Positions 54,235 to 63,173 of a stretch of 64,000 bases of DNA are shown here, in pieces (position 1 is the stretch's first letter; each line of letters starts with the position of its first letter). The DNA lies in contig JBCDLX010000022.1 in assembly GCA_038744785.1 (NCBI GenBank), positions 1 through 64,000 on the forward strand. The letters are read 5' to 3'. Below the pieces are notes generated by a model that saw nothing but the letters and a program-made list of their open reading frames with translations, ran no database searches and was not told the origin of the DNA. The translations under genes were made by a program, and so were the position numbers. This DNA is from Ovoidimarina sp038744785. GTDB lineage: Bacteria; Pseudomonadota; Alphaproteobacteria; Rhodobacterales; Rhodobacteraceae.

Positions 54235-55497
54235 ATGAAGATTGGGCTGTTTTCCTGGGTTGGTGCGGCAATGCTATTCGCCGCCTCTTCGGTATCGGCC
54301 GATCTTCCACTCAAATACTTCAACGACCTTAGTGGGCCGCACTACCTGCTCGGAGGCGTTTATGCCTTCGAGTTCCGCGAGAACGACGTCCCGGGACTAA
54401 AGCGCGTTCGGGCGACCTATCTGCCAAATGGTACGCTGCTTTATCCGATCGATCTTGATCCTGAGCACGAACCAAAAAATGTATCTTCTCCAGAGCGTTA
54501 CGGAACGTACATCACCCAATTCGGGCAGGTTCTTCTGGTCGAGAACGATGAAGTTAGTAAACGCCCATTTTCCGTGAACCTTGGCGAAGCGGACGTTATC
54601 TTTCATCAGGACACCTTCATTTGCGCCGCGACGGACGAATTGAAGTGCAGCGAAGATGATGGAATTTCTGTTTCGAAGTCCTGGGCCATGCTGAGCGAAC
54701 GCGATCTGGACGAGAGGATCGTCACGCTCCGTTTCTTCATCACCGAGGATAATCAGGAACGCGTTGGCTATCTGGGCCTGGAGCGATTTGAAGAGATGAA
54801 ACGTCAAGGCGTTCTGTCCGACTTGTTGGAACCCTGGCCGCGATACGCATTTCTAGGACGACGCGAGTTGGCGCAGGCACGCAAGCCATGCGGCGTGGCC
54901 CGAAAGACCTACGACACCGAGGCCGTCAAAGCCGAAATTGGAGTCGAAGCGGAAGTCGGGCTTCTTGACTGGTTCAAGGCAAAGTTTGCGGCGGGTTTCG
55001 AGACCGAGGCCGGGGAAGAGAACATCGTCCTCGTCGGCGAGCCGGACACCGAGATCCGGCTTTATGAGCTTCGAGTGGTCAAACCGGACACCGAAGGCAA
55101 ATTCGATCCAAATAGGCTGCTGAAACTCAATGTGACTGCCAGCTACGGATGTGATGGGATCGCAGGCGCGCTCCAACCCTACCGGATCGAGACGATCATC
55201 GTCCAGCACACCCATCCCAACGAGATCGATGGACGAGGACGCGTGACAATGAAGTGGACCGATTTCCACAACCGGGAACTCGCGCCCGAAGAAGCCGAAT
55301 ACATCTGGGACAAAAACAGACAGCGCCCCTTTGCCTTCAGCGTGAACAGCAGTGTCGCTTACGATACGACAATACAGAAGTTGCGGACTCGTACCGAATT
55401 TGACTTGGCGCTCACAAACATTCTGTTGAGCGCATTCAATGCGTCTTGTGACAGCGCGGGCGGTGCGCGCGCGACCTGTGAAGACTACCTCCGCTAA
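54235..55497 (+). CDS. Secreted protein of unknown function with six cysteines
   Basis: From ATG 54235 (MKIGLFSWVGAAM) the product has 420 residues and a Sec signal cleaved near VSAD. I do not recognise a domain. The mature protein has six Cys (FIC, LKC, PCG, GCD, SCD and TCE contexts), an even number suited to periplasmic disulfides. It is rich in Glu and aromatic residues. The segment TEAVKAEIGVEAEVGLLDW is followed by an alternating beta-like region. An upstream in-frame ATG at 54184 would hide the signal peptide. Confidence 0.72.
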   Translation: MKIGLFSWVGAAMLFAASSVSADLPLKYFNDLSGPHYLLGGVYAFEFRENDVPGLKRVRATYLPNGTLLYPIDLDPEHEPKNVSSPERYGTYITQFGQVLLVENDEVSKRPFSVNLGEADVIFHQDTFICAATDELKCSEDDGISVSKSWAMLSERDLDERIVTLRFFITEDNQERVGYLGLERFEEMKRQGVLSDLLEPWPRYAFLGRRELAQARKPCGVARKTYDTEAVKAEIGVEAEVGLLDWFKAKFAAGFETEAGEENIVLVGEPDTEIRLYELRVVKPDTEGKFDPNRLLKLNVTASYGCDGIAGALQPYRIETIIVQHTHPNEIDGRGRVTMKWTDFHNRELAPEEAEYIWDKNRQRPFAFSVNSSVAYDTTIQKLRTRTEFDLALTNILLSAFNASCDSAGGARATCEDYLR

Positions 55498-55511
55498 GAT
55501 ACGCGGGACGA

Positions 55512-57326
55512 CTAAGCGGCATCCTGTTCGGCGGCCTGACGCGCCCAGAGATTGGCATAGCGGCCGCCCATTGCCAAAAGTTCGTCATGGGTCCCACGCT
55601 CGACAATCTCTCCGGCCTCGAGCACCACGATCAGATCTGCATCGACGATGGTCGACAGTCGGTGCGCGATGACCAATACCGTCCGGCCCTTTCCCATTGC
55701 ATTCAACTCTGCTTGGATGTCGCGCTCGGTCTCGGTATCTAAGGCACTCGTCGCCTCGTCAAGAAGCAGGATCGGCGGGTTTTTCAGCAGGGTTCGCGCA
55801 ATCCCGACCCGCTGTTTCTCGCCCCCTGACAGCTTCAGCCCGCGTTCCCCGACCGTCGTCTCATATCCTTCTGGAAGCGCAGAAACAAAATCATGGATTT
55901 TCGCGGCACGCGCTGCGGCCTCGATCTCAGCGAAGGTTGCGTCGGCCCGCCCGTAGGCGATATTGTAACGGATCGTGTCGTTGAACAGCACCGTGTCCTG
56001 CGGCACCACGCCAATCGCCTCGTGAAGCGACACCTGCGTGATGTCCCGCACGTCCTGTCCATCGATGCGCAGTGCTCCGCCATTGACGTCGTAGAACCGG
56101 AACAAAAGTCTTCCGATTGTCGACTTGCCGGATCCGGATGGTCCAACAATAGCAACCCGCTGCCCGGCCTCAACGGATAACGTCACACCCTTCAGGATTG
56201 GTCGTGCCGCTTCGTACCCGAAATGCACATCATCGAAATCGATGCGTCCGCCATCAACTACGAGCGCTGTCGCATCTGGCTTGTCGCTGATTTCGCGGGG
56301 TTGTTCCAACAGATCGAACATTTCACCCATGTCAATCAGCGATTGCCGCATCTCACGATAGACATACCCCAGCAAATCCAAAGGTGCCGTTATCTGGATC
56401 ATGTAGGCATTGACCATTACGAAATCGCCGACAGTCAAATCGCCGCGCGCCACGCCGTTTGCCGCCATCACCATCACGGCAACAAGGCCCGAGGTAATCA
56501 AGAACGACTGACCGACATTCAGAAACGTCAGCGAGTAGACCGTCTTCAGCGCGGCCCTTTCATAGCCAGCCATCGCCGCGTCGTATCGCACTGCCTCGCG
56601 GCTCTCTGCGCCGAAGTATTTGACCGTCTCAAAATTTAGAAGACTGTCGATGGCCTTCTGGTTTGCATCGGTGTCTTGGTCGTTCATCTCTTTGCGGATG
56701 CGCACCCGCCACTCGGTCACTTTGAAGGTGAACCTGATGTAGATGGCGACGGTCATGACGACGACAGCGAGGTAGATAACATCAAAAACGACTGCCAGCA
56801 CGACAGCGATCATTGTGAGTTCAAGAACCAGTGGCCCGACGGAAAACACCATGAACCGAAGAAGAAAGTCGACGCCCTTAACCCCGCGTTCGATAATCCG
56901 GCTCAATCCTCCGGTCTTTCGCGTGATGTGATACCGCAACGACAAGGCATGAATGTGTTGGAAGGTCTCCAGCGCCAGTTGTCGCAAAGCACGTTGACCT
57001 ACTGCGGCAAAAACAGCGTCGCGGATCTGCTGGAACCCCACAGTCATCAAACGCGCCATACCGTAGGCGACCGTCAGCCCGACCGCCCCCGCCCCAAGCA
57101 TCCAGGCGGCGTCGGTGCCGTCACCCGCCAGTTTGTCGACAGCGCCTTTGTAAAGAAACGGCGTGCCCACGGCGACCAGTTTTGCCAAGAACAACGCCAG
57201 AAGCGCGAACACCACGCGACGTTTCACCCAAGGGTAGTCATCAGGCCAAAGGTATGGTGAAACCTTCCGGATCGTCCGCCAGCCGGACCGGCGGGCGGCG
57301 GCGTCGAATTCCTGTTTGTCGGTCAC
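55512..57326 (-). CDS. ABC exporter, Atm1/HMT1 type
   Basis: The 604-residue half-transporter has six membrane spans (about 35-330) fused to an ABC domain. The ABC domain carries Walker A GPSGSGKST, signature LSGGEKQRVG and Walker B LLLDEATSALD. The N-terminal pattern (RTIRKVSPYLWPDD) and length fit Atm1/ABCB7-like exporters, which move glutathione-linked sulfur or metal species. Its role may be Fe-S cluster related or heavy-metal resistance. It acts as a homodimer. Confidence 0.9.
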   Translation of the reverse strand: MTDKQEFDAAARRSGWRTIRKVSPYLWPDDYPWVKRRVVFALLALFLAKLVAVGTPFLYKGAVDKLAGDGTDAAWMLGAGAVGLTVAYGMARLMTVGFQQIRDAVFAAVGQRALRQLALETFQHIHALSLRYHITRKTGGLSRIIERGVKGVDFLLRFMVFSVGPLVLELTMIAVVLAVVFDVIYLAVVVMTVAIYIRFTFKVTEWRVRIRKEMNDQDTDANQKAIDSLLNFETVKYFGAESREAVRYDAAMAGYERAALKTVYSLTFLNVGQSFLITSGLVAVMVMAANGVARGDLTVGDFVMVNAYMIQITAPLDLLGYVYREMRQSLIDMGEMFDLLEQPREISDKPDATALVVDGGRIDFDDVHFGYEAARPILKGVTLSVEAGQRVAIVGPSGSGKSTIGRLLFRFYDVNGGALRIDGQDVRDITQVSLHEAIGVVPQDTVLFNDTIRYNIAYGRADATFAEIEAAARAAKIHDFVSALPEGYETTVGERGLKLSGGEKQRVGIARTLLKNPPILLLDEATSALDTETERDIQAELNAMGKGRTVLVIAHRLSTIVDADLIVVLEAGEIVERGTHDELLAMGGRYANLWARQAAEQDAA

Positions 57327-57415
57327 CGGGGATGCCTGCGTTGCAACCGGTGTACCCTAAGCGCACGCAGCGGGAATGGCCAGACCCTGACCACCATGTC
57401 CGGCCCTATCCGGAC

Positions 57416-58924
57416 CTAGTTCGGGATCGAAAAGACCTGGCCGGGATAGATAAGATCGGGATCGCGGATCTTGTCGCGGTTCGCTTCGAAAAGCTGAACG
57501 AAAAGCCGCCCGTCGCCATAGGAATTCGACGAGATCCCCCATAGAGTGTTGCCAGGCTGGACTGTGACAAGATCGATCCGCGTGCGCGCGGTGGGCCCTC
57601 CGGACGCAAGCGCTAGTGCCTGGATGGCCTCCGGTGCTTCGCGTTGGAACGGGGTTTCGACTCGCGACAGCACAGTGCCGTCAGCGCCAATCTGATCCAC
57701 GCGTAGCGTGTAGACACCGGTATCGACTTCCGGCAATTCCGCGCGCCATTGGCCGCCTGGTCCGACCTCGCCAATCTCGACGGGTGCGTTGTCGACATAG
57801 ACGCGCACCTGACCTTGCGCAGGGGCCCGACCTGACAACGCAACCTCGCCGCTTTCGTCATAGGTGATCGCGTCGATTACCACGTTTTCGGTCACCTCAG
57901 GGCCGGCACCGCCACTGTCCTGAAGGACGCGTACCCCATCGCTGTCTGCGATGATCACGGCGGGGGCGGCGGGTTCGGAAGAGGCGGCGGTTGTGGCAGT
58001 TGTCTGCGTGTCTTGCTCGGCCAAACCGTCCGATGCTGTCTCTGCACCTTGGTCTGGTGACGCCTCGCTAGCGTCAGATGCCAATTCTTCAACTACCGAT
58101 TCTTCAGTCTCCGGACCAGAGTCTGTGGCCGCGACACCATCGTTTCCAGCAGTCTCAACAGTTCCGTCGCCCGAAATGGTGTCGGGCTCTGTGTTCGCTT
58201 CAGCCGTTGCCACGGGGCTTGGGGCAAGGACAACAACACCGTCCGATGCCGACTCTCCGCCGTTTCCGTCAAGTGCGCGCAGCGCCAATGCCCGCGGCGC
58301 GTCAGAGCGTCCAAGATCGGCAAGGGCCACAAAGCCTCCGCTGGCATCGGCAGTTGTGTCCGCAATCACCTCGCCATCGACCGTGACCTCGACCCGCGTC
58401 CCAGGCGCTGACCGGCCCGCGATCAGTGCCCGTCCGTCAGGCTCGACCCGGACCAGGTCGAAGCTTGGCGCGGGAAGCGCAGGGGCGTCGGGCAACGGTA
58501 CGCTGGGCGTTACGCCCGCGGTGCCTTCCGTTGCAGCCACGTCCGCCTCTCCGGGTGCGTCTGGCGTTGGCGGGGTAGATGCGGTCTCTTCGACAGCCGT
58601 TTCGCCGGCGACTGCCTCGGGGACAGATGCGCTATCTTCGGCATCGGGAACCGCAGCCTCCCCAGTGCCTTCCGCTTGATCGACCCCATCGGCGGGACCG
58701 CCGGCCGTCTCTGTCTCTTTCTCGACGGTAGTCTCGGAAACGGCGGCATCCGCCTCCTCGCCGGCAGAGCCGCCGGTTTCAGCAACCGGCTTTTCCACCT
58801 CGGCCGGCGGCGTGACTTGCCAGTAAACAGCCAGTCCAGCAGCAGCGACCGCAAGCGCTGCTAAGGCCCCTGCCAGAACTGATTTTCCGGTGGTTCCCGC
58901 CACCGCAGCGGATTTTGCAGCCAT
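57416..58924 (-). CDS. LysM-domain cell-envelope protein with acidic linker
   Basis: The 502-residue protein begins at ATG 58924 (MAAKSAAVAG) after AAGGGAC. It has one N-terminal membrane span, then a long Glu/Ala/Thr/Pro-rich low-complexity part (about 40-310). Two Ig-like or bacterial carbohydrate-surface-like repeats (around 150-220 and 350-420) carry the pattern GRAPAQGQVRVYVD. A C-terminal LysM ends the protein (about 450-502, VQPGNTLWGISSNSYGDG, IYPGQVFSIPN). LysM binds peptidoglycan. It is convergent with the Atm1-type gene. Confidence 0.87.
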   Translation of the reverse strand: MAAKSAAVAGTTGKSVLAGALAALAVAAAGLAVYWQVTPPAEVEKPVAETGGSAGEEADAAVSETTVEKETETAGGPADGVDQAEGTGEAAVPDAEDSASVPEAVAGETAVEETASTPPTPDAPGEADVAATEGTAGVTPSVPLPDAPALPAPSFDLVRVEPDGRALIAGRSAPGTRVEVTVDGEVIADTTADASGGFVALADLGRSDAPRALALRALDGNGGESASDGVVVLAPSPVATAEANTEPDTISGDGTVETAGNDGVAATDSGPETEESVVEELASDASEASPDQGAETASDGLAEQDTQTTATTAASSEPAAPAVIIADSDGVRVLQDSGGAGPEVTENVVIDAITYDESGEVALSGRAPAQGQVRVYVDNAPVEIGEVGPGGQWRAELPEVDTGVYTLRVDQIGADGTVLSRVETPFQREAPEAIQALALASGGPTARTRIDLVTVQPGNTLWGISSNSYGDGRLFVQLFEANRDKIRDPDLIYPGQVFSIPN

Positions 58925-59024
58925 TTCATGTCCCTTTGCGGACAGGTCCCCACCTGAACGCGCTTGAGCGACCCTATCAAGGGCACTAACAGGGGTCAAA
59001 GCACCTCATTGAAAGGCCGCGGCC

Positions 59025-59573
59025 ATGCCTGTACCTGCCCGTTCGATCTGCGTCTATTGCGGATCACGCTTTGGCGAAAACCCAGCGTTTCGCACCGCTG
59101 CCGACGCCCTGGGACGCGCGATCGCGAAACAAGGCTGGAGGCTTGTTTATGGTGCTGGCGACGTCGGCCTGATGGGAGCCGTCGCAAGCGCAACAATGGC
59201 CGAAGGTGGCGACACGTTTGGCGTCATTCCAACTCATCTGAAGGTTCGCGAGGTGGGAAAAACCGACATTACAACGCTTGTGGAAACGGAAACAATGCAT
59301 GAGCGCAAGAAGGTAATGTTCATGAATGCCGATGCCGTGGTGGTGCTGCCAGGCGGTGCAGGTTCACTCGATGAGTTCTTTGAAGTGCTGACCTGGGCGC
59401 AGCTCGGGCTTCACAACAAACCCATCTGGTTGTTGAACATCGCAGGCTACTGGGATCCGCTTCAGGCGCTTGTCGCACATGTCATCGACGAGGGCTTTGC
59501 CGATCCGAGCCTCGCGCAGTTCGTAAACATGGCCGACACCGTTTCCGGTCTAATCGAGGGGCTTGACGCCTAA
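59025..59573 (+). CDS. LOG-family nucleotide phosphoribohydrolase
   Basis: The 182-residue Rossmann-fold protein has the LOG signature PGGAGSLDEFFEVLTW (about 107-122) and an N-terminal VYCGSRFGENP. Members remove ribose-5-phosphate from nucleoside monophosphates (AMP or cytokinin nucleotides). Proteins of this type were once misnamed lysine decarboxylases; it has no PLP site. Its stop overlaps the facing gene by 4 nt. Confidence 0.9.
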   Translation: MPVPARSICVYCGSRFGENPAFRTAADALGRAIAKQGWRLVYGAGDVGLMGAVASATMAEGGDTFGVIPTHLKVREVGKTDITTLVETETMHERKKVMFMNADAVVVLPGGAGSLDEFFEVLTWAQLGLHNKPIWLLNIAGYWDPLQALVAHVIDEGFADPSLAQFVNMADTVSGLIEGLDA

Positions 59574-59845
59574 GACATGCGCGCCACTGCCCTGTCCTCC
59601 AACCGTCGTGCCAAACGACGCGCCCGGCGCGCCGCTGCAAGACACTGGCCTATGAAACGGTCCACAGCCCGCGGCCTGCCCGCTGCTGAAAAGATCCGCG
59701 CAGCTTCCATACTGTCGCGCATGTAGCGAAGCTCCGCCTCGCGCAAGCGCCCGATGCGCCGAGCATCTGTTTCAGAAAACCCGGATACGCTGAGCGATCC
59801 GTAGCGGTTTTCGACACTTGTTTTTAGTTCGGTCGTTCCAACCAA
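59570..59845 (-). CDS. Small basic hypothetical protein
   Basis: The 91-residue protein is helical and Arg-rich toward its end (RARRLARRLEDRAVARMS). I recognise no domain. It is convergent with the LOG gene and ends 4 nt inside it, so it could be a spurious frame, though codon use resembles that of its neighbours. Confidence 0.5.
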   Translation of the reverse strand: MVGTTELKTSVENRYGSLSVSGFSETDARRIGRLREAELRYMRDSMEAARIFSAAGRPRAVDRFIGQCLAAARRARRLARRLEDRAVARMS

Positions 59846-59986
59846 GACATGCCACCCCTCCCCTAAGGTGCGCGAGGGAAGCGTAGCCGGAGGCCAATGT
59901 CAAAGGTTACGTAGGACAAGGCGCAACTTCGCGCGCCGCGGAACGTGTGGGCGCCGCAATTGGAAACAACCGCGGCGCCCGGCCGA

Positions 59987-60586
59987 TTACATACGGCTCG
60001 CCACGTTTTCCCAGTTCACAAGATTATCGAGAAAGTTCGTCAGGTAAGCGGGACGCTTGTTCCGGAAGTCGATGTAGTACGAGTGTTCCCACACATCGCA
60101 GCCCAAAAGCGCGGTCTGCCCGAAGCAAAGCGGGTTCACACCGTTTTCCGTCTTGGTAACTTTCAGCGATCCGTCGCTGTCTTTCACAAGCCAAGCCCAG
60201 CCCGAACCAAACTGTCCTGCACCGGCGGCAGAGAACTGTGACTTGAATTCGTCAACCGAACCGAATGCCTCGGTCAGCGCCGCTTCCAATTCACCGGGCA
60301 TCGCGCTGCCGCCCGGTCCCATCATCTCCCAGAACTGATTGTGGTTCCAAAGCTGGCTGATGTTGTTGAAGATACCGTTCTGCGCGACCGCACCAGCCTC
60401 GTATGTGCCAACGATGATCTCTTCCAGGCTCTTGCCGTCCCATTCGGTCCCGGCGATCAGCTTGTTGCCGTTGTCGACATAGGCCTTGTGATGAAGGTCG
60501 TGATGGTACTCCAGCGTCTCTTGCGACATGCCGTTCGCGGCAAGCGCGTCATGGGCATAAGGAAGATCGGGAAGTTCGAAGGCCAT
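59987..60586 (-). CDS. sodB: Superoxide dismutase, Fe/Mn family
   Basis: The 199-residue enzyme dismutates superoxide. Metal ligands are visible: His in EYHHDLHH, His in LWNHNQFWE, and Asp and His in DVWEHSYYIDF. The Gln in GAGQFGSGW suits the Fe type or a cambialistic enzyme. It is cytoplasmic with no signal peptide. Confidence 0.96.
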   Translation of the reverse strand: MAFELPDLPYAHDALAANGMSQETLEYHHDLHHKAYVDNGNKLIAGTEWDGKSLEEIIVGTYEAGAVAQNGIFNNISQLWNHNQFWEMMGPGGSAMPGELEAALTEAFGSVDEFKSQFSAAGAGQFGSGWAWLVKDSDGSLKVTKTENGVNPLCFGQTALLGCDVWEHSYYIDFRNKRPAYLTNFLDNLVNWENVASRM

Positions 60587-60808
60587 GGGGACACCCTTTC
60601 TGGTCGGTCAATCTGCCGCATACCTGTGCCGGAGCGCACCCGGGGTCAAGGGGCGATCAAGTACCAGTTTGCCGATCTGCGCGGTCTGATGACCAGTTGT
60701 AGGGCGGATAACCGGAAATATCCGCACCTGTACCTTCTGGTTAGCGCCCATGGCATGCCGGGCGACCTGTCGTGGCAGACGTCGCCCGCCCTGATCCGCC
60801 GGAGCAGA

Positions 60809-61912
60809 TTATATAAAGGGGATGTCGACCAACACACCTTCTACGGTCGCGCCGTCTTTCTGAACTTGAACAGGATCGCCTGGCCGTGCCACGACCGACA
60901 CAAGCGCATATCCGATCAGACGCTTCAGGCGATAGGACCATGCCTGATGTGTCATATGGCCGATTTGCGCACCCTCTTTCCAAAGCGGCAGCCACGTTGC
61001 CTGCTGTTCTGGTTCTTCGGGCACGCTAAGGACGATCCCAAGCTGGTGCCGTTTGGGGCCGTCGGCCTTGATCCGGCGCAGGGCTTCCACGCCGATCACA
61101 TCGTCTGGAATGTCAAGGTCGATAAACCTTTCCAAGCGAACTTCGAACGGGTTCGTCATCTCATCCGTGTCCACGCCCCAATTCAGCAAACCACTTTCGG
61201 TACGCTCTGACGGATTGGGATATCCGGGTCCGATCCCAAAGGGCGCGCCTGCCTCGCGCACCAATTCCCAAAGCCGCGTGCCCTTTTTTCCGTCTAACAA
61301 AAACAACTCGAAACCGCCCTGTTTCGACCAACCTGCACGCACGACCTTTAGCGGGATACCCTGGACCGCGGCATCTTTGAACCAGAAGTACTTCAGGTCG
61401 CGGACCCAGTCGCCTAACAGGGCAGCCACGACATTCTCCGCTTGCGGACCTTGTACCGCGAGCGGCGAAACGTCAGGCTCGCTAATGTCGACATCGAACC
61501 CACGCTCGCCCGCGACACATCGCGCCCAGAACCAGATGTCGGAATTGCCAATCGAGAGCCAATAGCAATCATCTGCCAGCTTGAGCGCTATCGGATCGTT
61601 TATCAGCACGCCCCTGTGATCACACAGCGCAACGTATTTTCCCTGCCCGATCTGCTGTTTCGAGAGATCCCGTACGCACAGCACCTGCGCCAGCCGCGCC
61701 GCGTCGGGACCCTTTAGCTGAACCTGACGTTGAACAGCGACGTCCCACATCGACACACCTTCGATCAACCGCCAGTATTCGGCCTCTCGGTCGCCATAGC
61801 CCCGCGGGATCAGCATACGGTTATAGGTCAAAAGGGATTCCGCACCTTCCGCAACGGTGGCCTCGAAGAACGGTGACTTTCGCAGGCGGCCCGCCGACAC
61901 GATTTCTGGCAT
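60809..61912 (-). CDS. DmdA-like demethylase/aminomethyltransferase (GcvT family)
   Basis: The 367-residue protein starts at ATG 61912 (MPEIVSAGRLRKSPF), seven bases after GGAG. It belongs to the glycine-cleavage T family of tetrahydrofolate-dependent demethylases. Stretches such as DHRGVLINDPIALKLADD, EPDVSPLAVQGPQAENV and AGWSKQGGFELFL are very like DMSP demethylase DmdA (about 364 residues). It could be DmdA itself or a paralogue acting on another methylated compound; the residues that decide this cannot be judged by eye. If DMSP is the substrate, the product is methylmercaptopropionate with methyl transfer to folate. Confidence 0.7.
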   Translation of the reverse strand: MPEIVSAGRLRKSPFFEATVAEGAESLLTYNRMLIPRGYGDREAEYWRLIEGVSMWDVAVQRQVQLKGPDAARLAQVLCVRDLSKQQIGQGKYVALCDHRGVLINDPIALKLADDCYWLSIGNSDIWFWARCVAGERGFDVDISEPDVSPLAVQGPQAENVVAALLGDWVRDLKYFWFKDAAVQGIPLKVVRAGWSKQGGFELFLLDGKKGTRLWELVREAGAPFGIGPGYPNPSERTESGLLNWGVDTDEMTNPFEVRLERFIDLDIPDDVIGVEALRRIKADGPKRHQLGIVLSVPEEPEQQATWLPLWKEGAQIGHMTHQAWSYRLKRLIGYALVSVVARPGDPVQVQKDGATVEGVLVDIPFI

Positions 61913-62167
61913 GGAATTCTCCGTCATGGTCTGGGGCCCCATTCGTTGCACAGCTTACGCCTAGTCTGACGCCGGAAACACAGGCAGCCGCACAGAGGAT
62001 TTCATAACTCGGGCGCCCCGCAAAGGGGCAAGTCCCGCAGCCTTGAGGTGTCCGGTTGCGTTCCCGGATGTGCCGCATTCGACAACAGGTCGAAAAGGTG
62101 GCCTGCAACAGACCGGAAGCAGATCACTTCGAACGCGCCGCCTGGTCGTTAGCGGCCGCGCGCCCGG

Positions 62168-62611
62168 TCACGAGTTGGCGGCGCGCTCCATCCGCGCGGC
62201 CCAACCATCGGCCAGATCTGCAAGCACTGCCCGATATTTGCGCTTTGCCAAAGCCCTTAAAGCAGCCTGCCCGATCGCATTGCCTTTCAGGGTCGCCTCA
62301 AGCCGGACGGTAAACTTCGAACCGGTTTGCATCGGTTCCACCGACCACTCACCCTGCAGATCAGAAAGCGGGTAACGATAGTCCTCGGCCTCTGTATGGA
62401 CCTTAAATCCATATGCCTGGCCGCTCTCAAAGAGATTGCAGGTCTCTAACCAGTTCTCACCCTTGGGTCCGTAGCAGCGGCGCTGCATCCCCAAGCCCTC
62501 ACCCGCGACTATATCGACCTCGGAGAGGTTGTTGGCGACATCGGCATACCCCGCGTGGTTGCTCATAACCTGCCAGACTGTGCTTTGCGGCGCGTCGACA
62601 GACCGGGACAC
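62168..62611 (-). CDS. SRPBCC-family polyketide-cyclase-like protein
   Basis: The product has about 147 residues if read from GTG 62611 (VSRSVDAPQSTVWQVMSN). The fold elements of the START/SRPBCC family are visible: DAPQSTVWQVMSNHAGY at the start, CYGPKGENWLETC, and a C-terminal helix IGQAALRALAKRKYRAVL. It binds a hydrophobic ligand in a cavity. The start is unsure because the frame runs far upstream without ATG, and it overlaps the preceding membrane-protein gene by 49 nt. Confidence 0.72.
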   Translation of the reverse strand: MSRSVDAPQSTVWQVMSNHAGYADVANNLSEVDIVAGEGLGMQRRCYGPKGENWLETCNLFESGQAYGFKVHTEAEDYRYPLSDLQGEWSVEPMQTGSKFTVRLEATLKGNAIGQAALRALAKRKYRAVLADLADGWAARMERAANS

Positions 62612-63057
62612 CTGAACGAGAATTCTTCCCCCGAAATCTTCACCGACGCCTGACTTCGGGGCGGAACATATGTGCGCACACCCAGATACTGGCCGGTGGC
62701 GAGGGCCGCAACGCATGCCGCGACAAGCGCAATCGCGACCTGACCGACTGGCGAAAAGAGATGACCGCCCACAAGCAACAGCGCGCCGCTGCCAACCACC
62801 CAAAGCGTATCCATAGCCGACACCAGCACCACCTTGCGCGGTGTCGCGAAACGGTCGGTTGCCAACACGATCAGAGAGGCGCTGAAAAGAATCAATCCAA
62901 TCCCGAGGACGCGGATCACGGTTGACAGCGGGGATGTTGGTGCCGCGAATAGCCATCCGGCGACGGGATCGGCCGCGATCAAAAACCAAGCCCCCATCAC
63001 CAGCGAAAACACCGCGTTCAGGAGGACGAACGTACGCGCGACTTTCATGGTTTTCAT
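62563..63057 (-). CDS. Four-span membrane protein, unknown
   Basis: The 164-residue protein from ATG 63057 (MKTMKVARTF) has four hydrophobic segments: FVLLNAVFSLVMGAWFLIA, VIRVLGIGLILFSASLIVLA, VVLVSAMDTLWVVGSGALLL and VAIALVAACVAALA. The polar C-terminal 25 residues run in another frame over the start of the SRPBCC gene. Its end may thus be an overlapped or frameshifted tail. Probably co-transcribed with the SRPBCC gene. Confidence 0.68.
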   Translation of the reverse strand: MKTMKVARTFVLLNAVFSLVMGAWFLIAADPVAGWLFAAPTSPLSTVIRVLGIGLILFSASLIVLATDRFATPRKVVLVSAMDTLWVVGSGALLLVGGHLFSPVGQVAIALVAACVAALATGQYLGVRTYVPPRSQASVKISGEEFSFRCPGLSTRRKAQSGRL

Positions 63058-63173
63058 AGCGGGATGTGTCCTTCTTGGGCTGATTTCGCAGACCAAATTG
63101 ACCGCCGCACAGATCGTCGCAATTACGTCAAAGGTAATCGACCAATGCCCCGCGACCCGCCAAGCTTTCTCCC

